This document shows, piece by piece, positions 1-7,599 of a DNA stretch of 11,222 nt. Source of the stretch: Halocafeteria seosinensis (taxonomy: Eukaryota > Sar > Bigyra > Bicosoecida); NCBI GenBank assembly GCA_001687465.1, contig LVLI01000932.1, positions 1 to 11,222 of the forward strand, in the 5' to 3' direction. Position numbers and translations under genes: made by a program. Positions within the stretch are counted from its first letter, which is position 1. The number at the start of each line of letters is the position of its first letter. Below the pieces are notes generated by a model, which saw only the letters and a program-made list of their open reading frames with translations, was not told the DNA's origin and searched no databases.

Positions 1-716
1 CCCTTCCCCATTGGTGTCTTCCCAACGTTCCATTCCGTCTCGTCCTTACTCACCCGTCTTGACACAGCCGCTTGACTCGCTAGCAGTTCATTGCTTAATA
101 GGATTGGGAGGATATTGTTGTTAGTTTCCTCTTGCACGTATAAGTCAATTCGTGTAGCTTGCTCTTCGGCTGTTCTCGCATCCGGATTCCACCGGAGATG
201 ATCCATCTTCGTCACTGCCTCTGGTCGAGAATTGATGGACTTCGTTCTCGAAAGTCGTTCCATCCCTGCGCTGGCGTTTCCTCTAGCGCGCGCTTTGTGT
301 CCCCTTTTGTTGTTTTTCCAAAGGGCACCCACGGGGGCAATGCATTCCTGGCAAATTAACGGCTCCCGGTCGCCGTGTACCTTCATTTCTACACCAGTTG
401 TATCCGGGACACTGCGATAGGGACAATATGTAACAGGGTAGTACAAAACAAGTAAGCAATAGCAAGGCTTCTTCCTTCGGTGCTGCAGTACCGGAATGTT
501 GTGTATCAACAATCCCGTCCAACCCCGAACCCCGTGTTGACAAGTTGACACCCGCCGGCGGCCGGCCGGCCCGAGACGGGCTTCAAGCCCCGATCGCTGG
601 CCCGGGGCTCCCTTCCCGGGAGCTGCAGCGAGGCAGCACTGCCGCAGCAGCCTACGGAGGGAATAAACCTGGGAAAGCGAAAGGTTAGGGCTCAACACGG
701 TTAGGCGCCTAGACAT
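1..716 (-). CDS. Unrecognised protein, open reading frame running off the left edge
   Basis: This frame has no stop from 860 down to position 1 (about 286 codons). The first ATG in it is at 716, in a weak start context. The coding-like part is the left end, from about position 410 to 1: it is charged and ordinary in composition, with a CQEC pair and a basic KNNKRGHKARARG stretch followed by a helical, acidic region (AEEQATRIDLYVQEETNN). The part from 716 to about 410 is rich in Arg, Cys and Leu, crosses GC-rich palindromic DNA (about 550-625), and may instead be intron or untranslated sequence. Possible splice acceptors are CTTTCCCAG at about 669 and TATCGCAG at about 412. I recognise no family. 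It lies on the same strand as the RHS/CRN gene, about 270 bp beyond that gene's stop. The stretch between them (717-986) shows nothing I can name. The exon structure is uncertain, but a random run this long without a stop is unlikely. Confidence 0.45.
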   Translation of the reverse strand, partial: MSRRLTVLSPNLSLSQVYSLRRLLRQCCLAAAPGKGAPGQRSGLEARLGPAGRRRVSTCQHGVRGWTGLLIHNIPVLQHRRKKPCYCLLVLYYPVTYCPYRSVPDTTGVEMKVHGDREPLICQECIAPVGALWKNNKRGHKARARGNASAGMERLSRTKSINSRPEAVTKMDHLRWNPDARTAEEQATRIDLYVQEETNNNILPILLSNELLASQAAVSRRVSKDETEWNVGKTPMGK

Positions 717-986
717 GTAGTATAGTGTAGCGCATCGGCCAATATTACTAACTAACCGCTTCAGGTTTGTTAGGGTAAGTGTGATGATTGCTCTCGTGGA
801 ACGGGAATTTGGATTGTTCACATTATCCAGAGCATACACTACGAGTTGACATGAAACTGGCTAATACGATCGTGCGATGCGTGCAACTATACTAGTCAGC
901 TGTTGCGCTTAGCGGCCATTGCTTCGAGTGCTCCAGCATCTTCAAGAACGGCGTGCGACAGGAACTTCTTAATTGATTCACTAACA

Positions 987-2731
987 TCACTGATCCTGCC
1001 TGATACTCCTACCCACCACACCGGGATCCACGTTCAATACAAACTGTTCAATGCTGAACGGGTGTGGGCATGCCACAGGTGTAGTATCCTGATTACTTCG
1101 GCGAATCGGTTGAAATTTTAACTTGTGGTCTTGGCGAGAGAGAGCCGAATTCGGGTTTGGGAATCTGGCTGGTGGAACGCAGAAAAACAGCCGAATTAAT
1201 ATTGTAGCCGTACTCTTAGGAAGAAAGTTTTCCAGTTGTTTCAATCCATACTCAGTCAAAGGATGCTCATTCGATACCGTTGACTGAAAAACATCATAGC
1301 TAGCGCCAATTCCCTTCGGGGAAACTGCAACGAAATCGCCGATGGGGAAAGACTCGTTTAAGGATTCAATAAGCCTTCGTTTGCGCGAATCTTTGTCTTC
1401 TTTCAACGCAGTACGTACGGTGTCAGCGGACGGACATGAAACGACTTCCATCGCATCCCGCAATTTTAAAACCTTGACTGGAGCTGGATGAGCGTTTCCA
1501 AGATAACAAATCGCTTTTTTTCCAGCTTCGCTGTCCCACTCTTGAAGTAATGCCCTCCGCACTATTGGTTGAAACAGTTGCCCCTTCAAAGCAGCTGCTT
1601 TCCCATCGCCACCCTCAAGTGTGAAAAACAACCTGATTTGTTCTGCGTTTAGCTGTTTGTCTATCTTCTCAGCCAAAAGATCACGAATGTAAACGCTGCC
1701 ACAAACTTGCTCGGTCTCGTGGAATTCTCCAAGATGTTTACCGTTTCCTCGCACGCAGATGTGGACGAGAGTGTACGATTTCTTGGCCCCCTTCTCTTCG
1801 GTAACCTTTAACGCGGTACGCAGTTGATCATAGGTTTCAATCTTATCTATTCTAGCGTCAATATGCTCCTGTGCATGTCTAGCAATCCACGTGTCAGAAT
1901 CTACCCCATCAAGTGGCGGTTTAGATACCACGTAACGGATGATGCCTCCGAACTTTGCGTACAAAAGATTGATGCGGTCAAAGTCTGCATCGGTCATTGC
2001 ATAGCAAGATTTGGCACAGTCCACTAGTTCGGGCACTGACCAAACATCCATGTAAAGGGTCTTATTAGATGCGTGCTTCGCTAAGCCCTGCAACCGCTCG
2101 TCATCCGGGGAGGTAAATATGGCTCTATGCGTCGGACCCAATAGGGTCTCTGTGTCATGGTCAATTAAATGGATTATTTCACTTTCATCCGTTCGTTCAT
2201 CCAAACCTGGTGAATTTGCAGACCCATGAAACACTTTCCCTTGTCCATGACCCACAAGTTTGAAGGGAATGCCAGTCACGTAGCACAACAAGGCCACAAA
2301 TGCAATACATGTTGTTTTACCCGTGCCGGGAGAGCCGGTAAAGACCAACGACCCAATAGATTCAAATTGCAGATTGGTTAGCTTTGGTTCGGTATATCCG
2401 ATCCACGTCAAAGCTTGCTTAGCGCGCTGTTGCTTCCTCGTAAGAGTATTCCCTTCTGCTGCCTCCACGCCACCGTAGCTTCTAAATATCCTTTCAGCAA
2501 CGCTTATGTATGCTTGCCTTATGTAAAGTCGTCTCGGCTGCCAATTATTCCCAAAGAGTTTGGTTGGAAAAGAAATGGTTTGTCCAGCTTTGAAAGGCGC
2601 ATTACCCATCACCAATTCATTGGCGACAGAAGCATTCGCCGCGACGCAAGCCTCTGAGCCAACCCGAGTGACACTATCGAAACCGTCCACAAAGTTTTGA
2701 AGTCCGGCGGAATGCATCGCTTCATGGACCC
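987..2731 (-). CDS. Exon 4 (terminal) of the RHS/CRN gene: NTPase core
   Basis: This exon carries the ATPase domain. The frame is open back to 2750, but the acceptor CCTGTCTCTGTTTCAG just before 2731 has a classical pyrimidine tract and fits the phase of the upstream exon. The ATG codons at 2750 and within the exon are therefore probably not starts. The stop is at 987-989. The C-terminal segment after FLPKSTATILIRLFF looks less conserved, but the VPPARF and IEQFVLNV motifs match the usual end of RHS-type proteins, so the exon is probably complete. Confidence 0.85.
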
Positions 2732-4876
2732 CTGAAACAGAGACAGGCAATACAGCACAACAATGTGCAGAATTAAACCATACATTTTCAATTCAACATA
2801 CCTTCTGGCTCTTCACGTTGGGGTGTTCGTCCCGTTCCCTCTGCACGAACGAATGAAGATACATATAATCATCCATGTATTTGACATTGATTCCTCAATT
2901 ACTCGGCGGCGAGACGGGACGCAGGCCATGTGGAGTAAACAGGGAAAACGAGAAAAAGAAGGCGAAGCAAACCCCACGAACCATCCGTTTGCTGCTTCAG
3001 AAATAGGGGGACCGGCTACGGTCCCCCGTGCGACCTTCCCCCAAGTAAGGGAGTTAGGCAAGTGGAAACATGATTGAAGTTTAAATTACTAGGAAAGTTA
3101 AGAGCAATTGAGCACAAATTAGTAACAAAAACACTTTCACCGCACCCTTTTCCCCTCAGTCTCACACCTCTTAATGTTTCCATGTAAAAATGCTACCACA
3201 GTCCCCATTTCCCCTAGTTCCCCTGGCTCTTGTTTACGTGTAGCACAGCCCTAATTACCCGTTCCTCAATGTTCGAGCAATATGAAGGAAGGAACAACAT
3301 AGCAACAAGGGTCCACCGTTAAGCCGACGGGAAGACTTCTCCTGGTACACCTTGCCCTTTGTGCATCATCGTATGGCCAAATTTGGATATGCACCGCCTC
3401 CTACATCAAATAGCGGGTAAAGAATGATACCGCCATAGCAGAATCTTCTTCCTACAGGGATATATGCGCATGATGTTCAATGTATACTTACCCGTAGTGG
3501 CCGCCGCCTGGCCAACGCGAATTTTTTCCCACAAGACCCCCGCCAATTCGTCAAGGTTGTAGTTTCCTGCTCGGTCACTAGTATTCTGAGATGCACCGGC
3601 ACCTGCAACAAATAGCGAAGCAATTCAAGCGAAGATACAAGGTAATGCAAGACAAAACGTAGCAGCATCGTTCTCCTTCTGATTCTGAGTGTACGTACCT
3701 GCAGGGAAATGACAAGTGGAAACATGATTGAAGTTTAAATTACTAGGAAAGTTGAGAGCAATTGAGCACAAATTAGTAACAAAAACACTTCCACCGCACC
3801 CTTTTCCCCTCAGTCTCACACCTCTTAATGTTTCCATGTAAAAATGCTACCACAGTCTCCATTTTCCCTAGTTTCCCTGCTTCGTGTTTACTTGTAGCAC
3901 AGCCCCTTTTACCCGTTCCTCAATTTCGAGCAATACGAAGGAAGAAACAACATAGCAACAAGGGTTCGCTGTAAAGCCGACGCAAATACTTATCATGGTA
4001 CACATTACGTGGAACTTGAACTTGCACCGCCGCCTCCTGCAAACAAAGAGCAAAACAATACAAGATAAAACAACAATATGGTTGGGAAGGAACAAAATCA
4101 CAGATGCATTATCCACACAGGAACGTCTGCTATCGGTTTTGAGTGTCTACTTACCTGGAGCAGCAGAGCTTGAAACCGCACCGCCGCCTCCTGCAAACAA
4201 GCAACAACGCAATACAAGGCAAAACAACATTATGGTGAAGGACGAATAAAACCCAGAGGAACAACAGAGCAACAAGGGTCCACCGTCAAGTCAACGGAAA
4301 AACTCTTCATGGTACACCTTGCCCTTTATGCACCATCGTATCACCTTGCCACAGCATATCATTATTGCCGCCGCGCAATGCCGCGTAATTTGGCTACATC
4401 AGAACACCCTGTTTCATGCATATTGGTATTATGGGTAACCACTGTAGGATGCCCCACTTACCAGCTCCCTCCTGTTGCAACCATGCATACATGGCCCCTC
4501 CAATATAATTTACGACGGCGGTAGTGTCGTCGGAAGACATCTTGACGACACACGCGTTCTTGAGGTCGTCTTTGCTATCAAAAGGGTGTTCGCTGAAGGA
4601 CTGGCTTCCCTGGACTTTTTTCCTCATGTTGTTACGCCAGCAGTCTGACACCGTCAAATTCTCTTCCTGGATGTAATCGTCCAACCATTGGAGTAGCCGG
4701 TCTTTCAGAGAATCCGTGGGTTCATTGTCTCCCCTAAGGAGTCCCCTTCCTTGCTCGCCTTGTGTTCTCTCGCGTTTGCTTTTAGACGGAGTCTTTCCAG
4801 TGCACTTATCACGAACAGTAGTTCCATCAGAAGGCCCAGTGTTTCCCTGGCTAGCGGATGCCTGATTATCCGCCAT
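987..4876 (-). CDS. Spliced RHS/Crinkler-type P-loop NTPase, four exons (whole gene)
   Basis: The gene joins 4876-4462, 4190-4155, 3602-3492 and 2731-987. The exons are 415, 36, 111 and 1745 nt, total 2307 nt, giving 768 residues plus a stop. All three introns are GT-AG with GTAAG donors and all interrupt a codon after its first base; the joined frame stays open, which strongly supports the model. The start at 4876 has A at -3 and G at +4. Layout: an unknown acidic N-terminal domain (1-138), a Gly/Ala/Ser linker (about 138-155), and a helical entry region. The NTPase core then has Walker A GSPGTGKTT (about 320-328), a hydrophobic HLIDHD strand (about 378-383), a YMDVWSVPEL segment, the RHS signature FGGIIRYV (about 448-455), and near the end RLFFCVPPARF and IEQFVLNV. 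RHS/CRN proteins are known as expanded, fast-evolving eukaryotic families linked to subtelomeres, retroelements or nuclear effectors. A role here as effector, defence or mobile-DNA factor is inference. Confidence 0.8.
3006..3027. repeat. Perfect 9-bp GC-rich hairpin in intron 3
   Basis: GGGGGACCG (3006-3014) and CGGTCCCCC (3019-3027) form a perfect stem around a 4-nt GCTA loop, about 30 bp from the edge of module A. It could be a remnant of a transposon end or a structured intron element. No function can be read from it. Confidence 0.6.
3059..3375 (-). repeat. Intronic repeat module A (in intron 3)
   Basis: This stretch is nearly identical to 3713-4004 for most of its length, starting at CAAGTGGAAACATGATTGAA. 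Its right part (about 3290-3375) also matches module C at 4257-4342. All three modules lie inside introns of the same gene in the same orientation, at a constant place relative to the next GTAAG donor. Confidence 0.85.
3492..3602 (-). CDS. Exon 3 of the RHS/CRN gene
   Basis: This 111-nt exon (37 codons, phase 1 at both ends) has acceptor TTTGTTGCAG before 3602 and donor GTAAGT after 3492. It begins with a Gly-Ala repeat (GAGASQ) and continues into a helical stretch with LDELAGVLWEKI before joining exon 4. The frame match on both sides supports it. Confidence 0.7.
3713..4004 (-). repeat. Intronic repeat module B (in intron 2)
   Basis: This is the second copy of the module, offset 654 bp from copy A. 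The match is closest over 3713-3985 and weakens after GTAAAGCCGACG. It is followed by a decayed mini-exon at about 4009-4036. Confidence 0.85.
4009..4036 (-). other. Decayed mini-exon relic in intron 2
   Basis: It is preceded by an acceptor-like TTTGCAG and begins GAGGCGGCGGTGC like exon 2. Its only donor-like site (GTAATG after 4009) gives 28 nt, which would break the phase-1 frame. It is best read as a dead copy of exon 2 left by the duplication of exon-intron units, or as a poison cassette if spliced in. Confidence 0.45.
4155..4190 (-). CDS. Exon 2 (36-nt mini-exon) of the RHS/CRN gene
   Basis: Acceptor TTGTTTGCAG precedes 4190 and donor GTAAGT follows 4155. The 36 nt are phase 1 at both ends and add 12 residues of linker (GGGAVSSSAAP), so including or skipping the exon keeps the frame. 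Its first 13 bases (GAGGCGGCGGTGC) recur as decayed copies at 4036-4024 and, shortened, at about 3402-3391. Confidence 0.6.
4257..4342 (-). repeat. Intronic repeat module C, partial (in intron 1)
   Basis: This short third copy shares AGCAACAAGGGTCCACCG and GGTACACCTTGCCCTTT with module A. It is closer to A than to B, so duplication or conversion among the copies was not a simple stepwise series. Confidence 0.75.
4462..4876 (-). CDS. Exon 1 of the RHS/CRN gene: unknown N-terminal domain
   Basis: This exon encodes the first 138 residues. It starts MADNQASASQ with a polar, Lys/Arg/Ser-rich disordered stretch (to about residue 55), then a compact helical part (DRLLQWLDDYI, about 60-130) ending in Gly-Ala. 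The in-frame extension upstream to 5059 is Phe/Cys-rich and looks like leader sequence; the ATG at 4876 has the best start context. The donor is GTAAGTGGG after 4462. I do not recognise the domain. It may be the family-specific targeting or recognition module, as N-terminal parts of CRN-type proteins vary. Confidence 0.7.
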
Positions 4877-4958
4877 TCTCTTGTGTATAAAGCTCACACA
4901 AAAGAGAACTGAAGAAAAGAAAAACACAAGGGAAAAGTTCCTGGTATGCTGCTTACAA

Positions 4959-4974
4959 GGTATAATATAATACC
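4959..4974 (-). promoter_or_regulatory. TATA-like element upstream of the RHS/CRN gene
   Basis: GGTATAATATAATACC lies about 85 bp upstream of the ATG at 4876 and is the only strong TATA-like run in that leader. The ends are also inverted (GGTAT/ATACC). The promoter call rests on position and composition only. Confidence 0.35.
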
Positions 4975-5095
4975 TGGTACTGTGCAACAGCAGAAAGGAC
5001 AAAATAACACACTGTTTTGGTTGTACAGTACACACCACGATCGAACTGCGAAACAACAATGCCAGCAGACGTCATAAACTGGGAAGGAAGCGACT

Positions 5096-5129
5096 GGTCC
5101 ATGGTCCAAATTGGACCGTCCAATGGACC
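5096..5129. repeat. Nested palindrome with four GGTCC half-sites
   Basis: The inner arms GGTCCAA (5103-5109) and TTGGACC (5111-5117) flank one base. The outer arms GGTCCAT (5096-5102) and ATGGACC (5123-5129) enclose them. It lies near the middle of the divergent promoter region, which suits a dimeric-factor binding site acting on both genes, or a cruciform or transposon relic. Confidence 0.6.
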
Positions 5130-5445
5130 GCTGACAGTCCGCTGTCTTTCAACACTCCACGGGTGTATACAGGACTTGTTCATACTGTCTTAAAGAGCAT
5201 TCAATTTGCTAGAATGCTGAGTACTCCTAAATTTGTAGAGAATGAAGAGTATGGACATATAGGTTAACAAAGAGCCGCGTTCCAGTTGACGACATAGTCG
5301 TTCCGCCACAGGCCTGCCCAGAGCCCTTCGTCTCTCTCGATTTGTTTGAATTTGACTCTCAAATGGACTGAGACGAAGTAATCAAGGGAGAGAAACAAAG
5401 AAGGTTCCTTGTAGTATACATACTAACGGTAGTCGTGTGTCAAAA

Positions 5446-6681
5446 ATGGCTGCTGAGACACCTGTCCCTGTACCAAAGCTGGTTGCAGCGCTTCAGGAAA
5501 ACAAGAACTACTTCATTGGAAGTTGTAGCATTAAAGAGGGAAAGAAAGACGACCTTAATGCACGTATTGACGCATGCCTTAAGGTTGGTGGAGAAAGAGC
5601 AATACGTCGAATGAAAGATGTCCTCGAGACGTCCATTTATGTGCCCTCGGAAGAGGGTGATGCGCGCGAGGAGGCTGAGGCAAACCTTGAATCGCTGCGG
5701 AGACTTCTCATTGTGGCCTGCTTTTTGGCTCAAGATGTCGAGGCCCGAGAGGTCTTCAGACAAGGAAAATTGAAACGCGTGTTTCTGGGTAATGGAAGAG
5801 AAGTAGCAAAAGAGAAGATGAAGGGGTGGTGGGAAGAGAATCCCTCTACTTTCGAGCTCTTCAAATTCTCACATTTGCAGTCAAGCCTGAATGCTTTAAT
5901 TGAAAACATTTGTGTAGATGAAGAGGAACCTACTGAAGATGAACGAATGGAGAACAAGGTGTCCGAGCTTTATGAACGAGTGAAGAACTCCATGGAGCGC
6001 GAACACAACCCATGGGACCATTTCACTCGAACATCGCCTGGCCGAAGTGTTGCATTTGTTCATGGAGTCAAGGATTATTATTTTGGGGAGTTTGATATAA
6101 AGACGCACACCCATTCCGTTGCGGTCCCCAAGTGCCAGCTAACGGGCGTTGCCGCTACTGAGTGTAGCGCCGCTCACCTTTGCCCTCTTAGCCAACCGGC
6201 GGCCATGTCAGATTGGGGACTCTCCGCCGATGATATAAACGACCCTCGAAATGGCCTTTACCTTTCAAAAAGAGTTGAGGAGCATTTTGATAATTCTCGT
6301 CTAACATTCCTCTGGGACTTTATCAACGACAGTTTTTACAGTGTCGTACTTGATCCTGATGTTCGGGTAAACGAGCCCGACCTACATCAAAAGCAGCTTA
6401 ACTTTCCCATTCCTGACCATAGACCCTGGAAAAGGATACTGGTGAATCACTCCAGGATTGTATTTGATTACTGGAAGAAGAAGAATCATAGACTTCCAGA
6501 GGTGGATGGTCAAGTTATGCTGGGCACCCATGCTGATGGTGCTGAGTTTTGGTTACTTTTACCTTCTCAATACCCTCACTGGAAGTTTACTTATTTCGAA
6601 TCCGTAGGAAGTTCCGATGTGAGTAACAAAAATGACTCTGATGATTGGCTGAAGCAGTGGTTTGAAGCACAGAAGACCTAA
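5446..6681 (+). CDS. HNH nuclease-domain protein, single exon
   Basis: The protein has 411 residues from the ATG at 5446, which has A at -3 and G at +4 (an in-frame GTG at 5437 is not a likely eukaryotic start). Residues 1 to about 200 are helical and charged, with no recognised domain. The C-terminal half holds an HNH_2-like nuclease core: CQLTG (Cys about 230), SAAHL (His about 244), a D-P-R-N-G-L turn (Asn about 269) and EEHFDNSRL (His about 280), followed by strands. This order, AAH...N-GL...H-FD, is the usual one for such domains, so the catalytic His, Asn and His appear intact and DNA cleavage is plausible. In many eukaryotic microbes HNH domains of this kind occur in large families of effector-like or mobile-element-associated proteins. 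The head-to-head RHS/CRN-type NTPase supports a link to that class, by inference. No signal peptide or membrane segment is seen. Confidence 0.8.
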   Translation: MAAETPVPVPKLVAALQENKNYFIGSCSIKEGKKDDLNARIDACLKVGGERAIRRMKDVLETSIYVPSEEGDAREEAEANLESLRRLLIVACFLAQDVEAREVFRQGKLKRVFLGNGREVAKEKMKGWWEENPSTFELFKFSHLQSSLNALIENICVDEEEPTEDERMENKVSELYERVKNSMEREHNPWDHFTRTSPGRSVAFVHGVKDYYFGEFDIKTHTHSVAVPKCQLTGVAATECSAAHLCPLSQPAAMSDWGLSADDINDPRNGLYLSKRVEEHFDNSRLTFLWDFINDSFYSVVLDPDVRVNEPDLHQKQLNFPIPDHRPWKRILVNHSRIVFDYWKKKNHRLPEVDGQVMLGTHADGAEFWLLLPSQYPHWKFTYFESVGSSDVSNKNDSDDWLKQWFEAQKT

Positions 6682-6745
6682 TACACTATTCAGTGGAAGC
6701 GAAAACTCGCTCGCTGTTTCTGTGTAATGGGCTATATGCATTTAT

Positions 6746-7189
6746 TCATGCGACAACGGTAGGTGTGTCCACGTGGTCAGACGGTTGGTATCGGTAAAAT
6801 AAAGGCCCTTCATGGTGAGGTGCCGGGGGTATCGAGACAGGGCCCACCCGTTTCATCGATGCTCGTAAGAGTAATCCTAGTCGTTTTGTCTTCGCCTGAG
6901 GCTGTGCCGTCTTACCGCTGAGCTTCGTATTATATATCTCCTTGGGTGGACGAAATGCTGGTAGGGAACGGAGGGCACAGCTACTTCGGAGTTCCGTAGA
7001 GCCATTAGGTTTTGCATTTTCATTTGTTGAATTCTCGAGAAAGCTTTCGTAAATGTCCTGTGGAATTCCCCAACGCATAGCTTCCTCATGCATCGAATCT
7101 ACGAGGGCAGCAAAAAATTCCTGCATTTCGGTGCTCAGAAATTTAGACCAACTACATTGTAGCACGCAGAAGTACTCTGGCATCAACAT
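6746..7189 (-). CDS. Uncertain hypothetical ORF, 147 residues
   Basis: The frame is open from about 7207. The first ATG is at 7189 and the stop lies 65 bp beyond the end of the convergent HNH gene. The N-terminal part (FLSTEMQEFFAALVDSMHEE) reads like a real helix; the C-terminal part is Pro/Arg-rich and less convincing. It could be the last exon of the same gene as the reading frame at 7217-7565, but no donor and acceptor pair I tried keeps the frame. I do not recognise a family. Confidence 0.35.
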   Translation of the reverse strand: MLMPEYFCVLQCSWSKFLSTEMQEFFAALVDSMHEEAMRWGIPQDIYESFLENSTNENAKPNGSTELRSSCALRSLPAFRPPKEIYNTKLSGKTAQPQAKTKRLGLLLRASMKRVGPVSIPPAPHHEGPLFYRYQPSDHVDTPTVVA

Positions 7190-7216
7190 ACTTGAGCGTC
7201 CTGTTGGTTGTAGCCT

Positions 7217-7565
7217 TTAAAATGAGGAAGCAAACGCCACACAGTCTGCGAACAAGATTTCCAGCTCCGTAAAATCACTATTGTAGACGATTGAATCATA
7301 GATACACTTACACCAATGAAGGCATATAGCGTTATCACGGCCCATCTCTCTCTGACCAGAAGAGGCCTGCAACGTTACCCATTTCGACACAACGCGTGCT
7401 ACCCTTGGAATAGAATATAAATCCAGCAACCATAGTCTCAATATTATCATCATGGCTTTTTGACGATCAGAAACTTCTCTAAAGGAACTCTGCAAATGAA
7501 GCTCTGTTGTGCCATCAGGGGACTCTTGGGCTTGCGCTGGTGCGTCGAGCTGAGTATCGGCAAAC
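7217..7565 (-). pseudogene. Probable host ORF fragment cut by the viral element
   Basis: This minus-strand frame ends at 7217 and encodes a plausible protein segment (QSSFREVSDRQKAMMIILRLW, then SKWVTLQASSGQ). The frame formally extends to an ATG at 7600, but the DNA from about 7565 upward belongs to the AT-rich viral segment in another frame, so the true 5' part of this gene appears to be missing. A donor-like GTGTAAGT at about 7310 may mean the last residues are intronic. No family is recognised. Confidence 0.35.
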
Positions 7566-7599
7566 TGTTTCAGGTAGTTTAACACCGTTAGGTAGTTCA

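Larger units (their letters stand above)
4877..5445. promoter_or_regulatory. Divergent intergenic region between the RHS/CRN gene and the HNH gene
   Basis: This 569-bp region separates two start codons pointing away from each other, so it probably holds both promoters. It contains a TATA-rich near-palindrome (4959-4974), a nested palindrome (5096-5129), an inverted repeat AGCATTC/GAATGCT (5196-5218) and a GTATACATAC segment about 25 bp before the HNH start. A pyrimidine-rich CTTTTCTTCAG on the minus strand near 4910 could be an acceptor for an intron in the untranslated leader. No coding region is supported here. Confidence 0.5.

Noticed and set aside
283-543. 86-residue minus-strand reading frame
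   Set aside because: It is Cys/Leu-rich and overlaps the much longer open frame 716-1 on the same strand in a different frame. Nothing in it looks like a protein domain.
2763-3077. 104-residue plus-strand reading frame
   Set aside because: It lies in intron 3 of the RHS/CRN gene, opposite strand, low-complexity ending and no domain.
3477-3837. Two minus-strand reading frames over repeat module B
   Set aside because: They run across splice borders of exon 3 and the intronic repeat. The spliced model with consistent phase explains the coding signal better.
3995-4249. Plus-strand 84-residue reading frame over the mini-exon relics
   Set aside because: It is antisense to exon 2 and its relic; the repeated Pro run (AAELETAPPPPANKQQ) is the reverse reading of the Gly-Ala linker.
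4894-5183. Two minus-strand reading frames upstream of exon 1
   Set aside because: They are Cys/Phe/Val-rich with no domain, lie in the divergent promoter region, and lack a good start context.
5440-6114. Minus-strand reading frames opposite the HNH gene
   Set aside because: They are antisense shadows of a well-supported gene, with Ser/Phe-rich composition typical of reverse reading.
7170-7320. An intron joining the frames at 7217-7565 and 6746-7189
   Set aside because: The donor-like GTGTAAGT is phase 1, and the acceptors tried (CAACAG, CTCAAG, ATGCAG, GCCAG) give a stop or the wrong frame.
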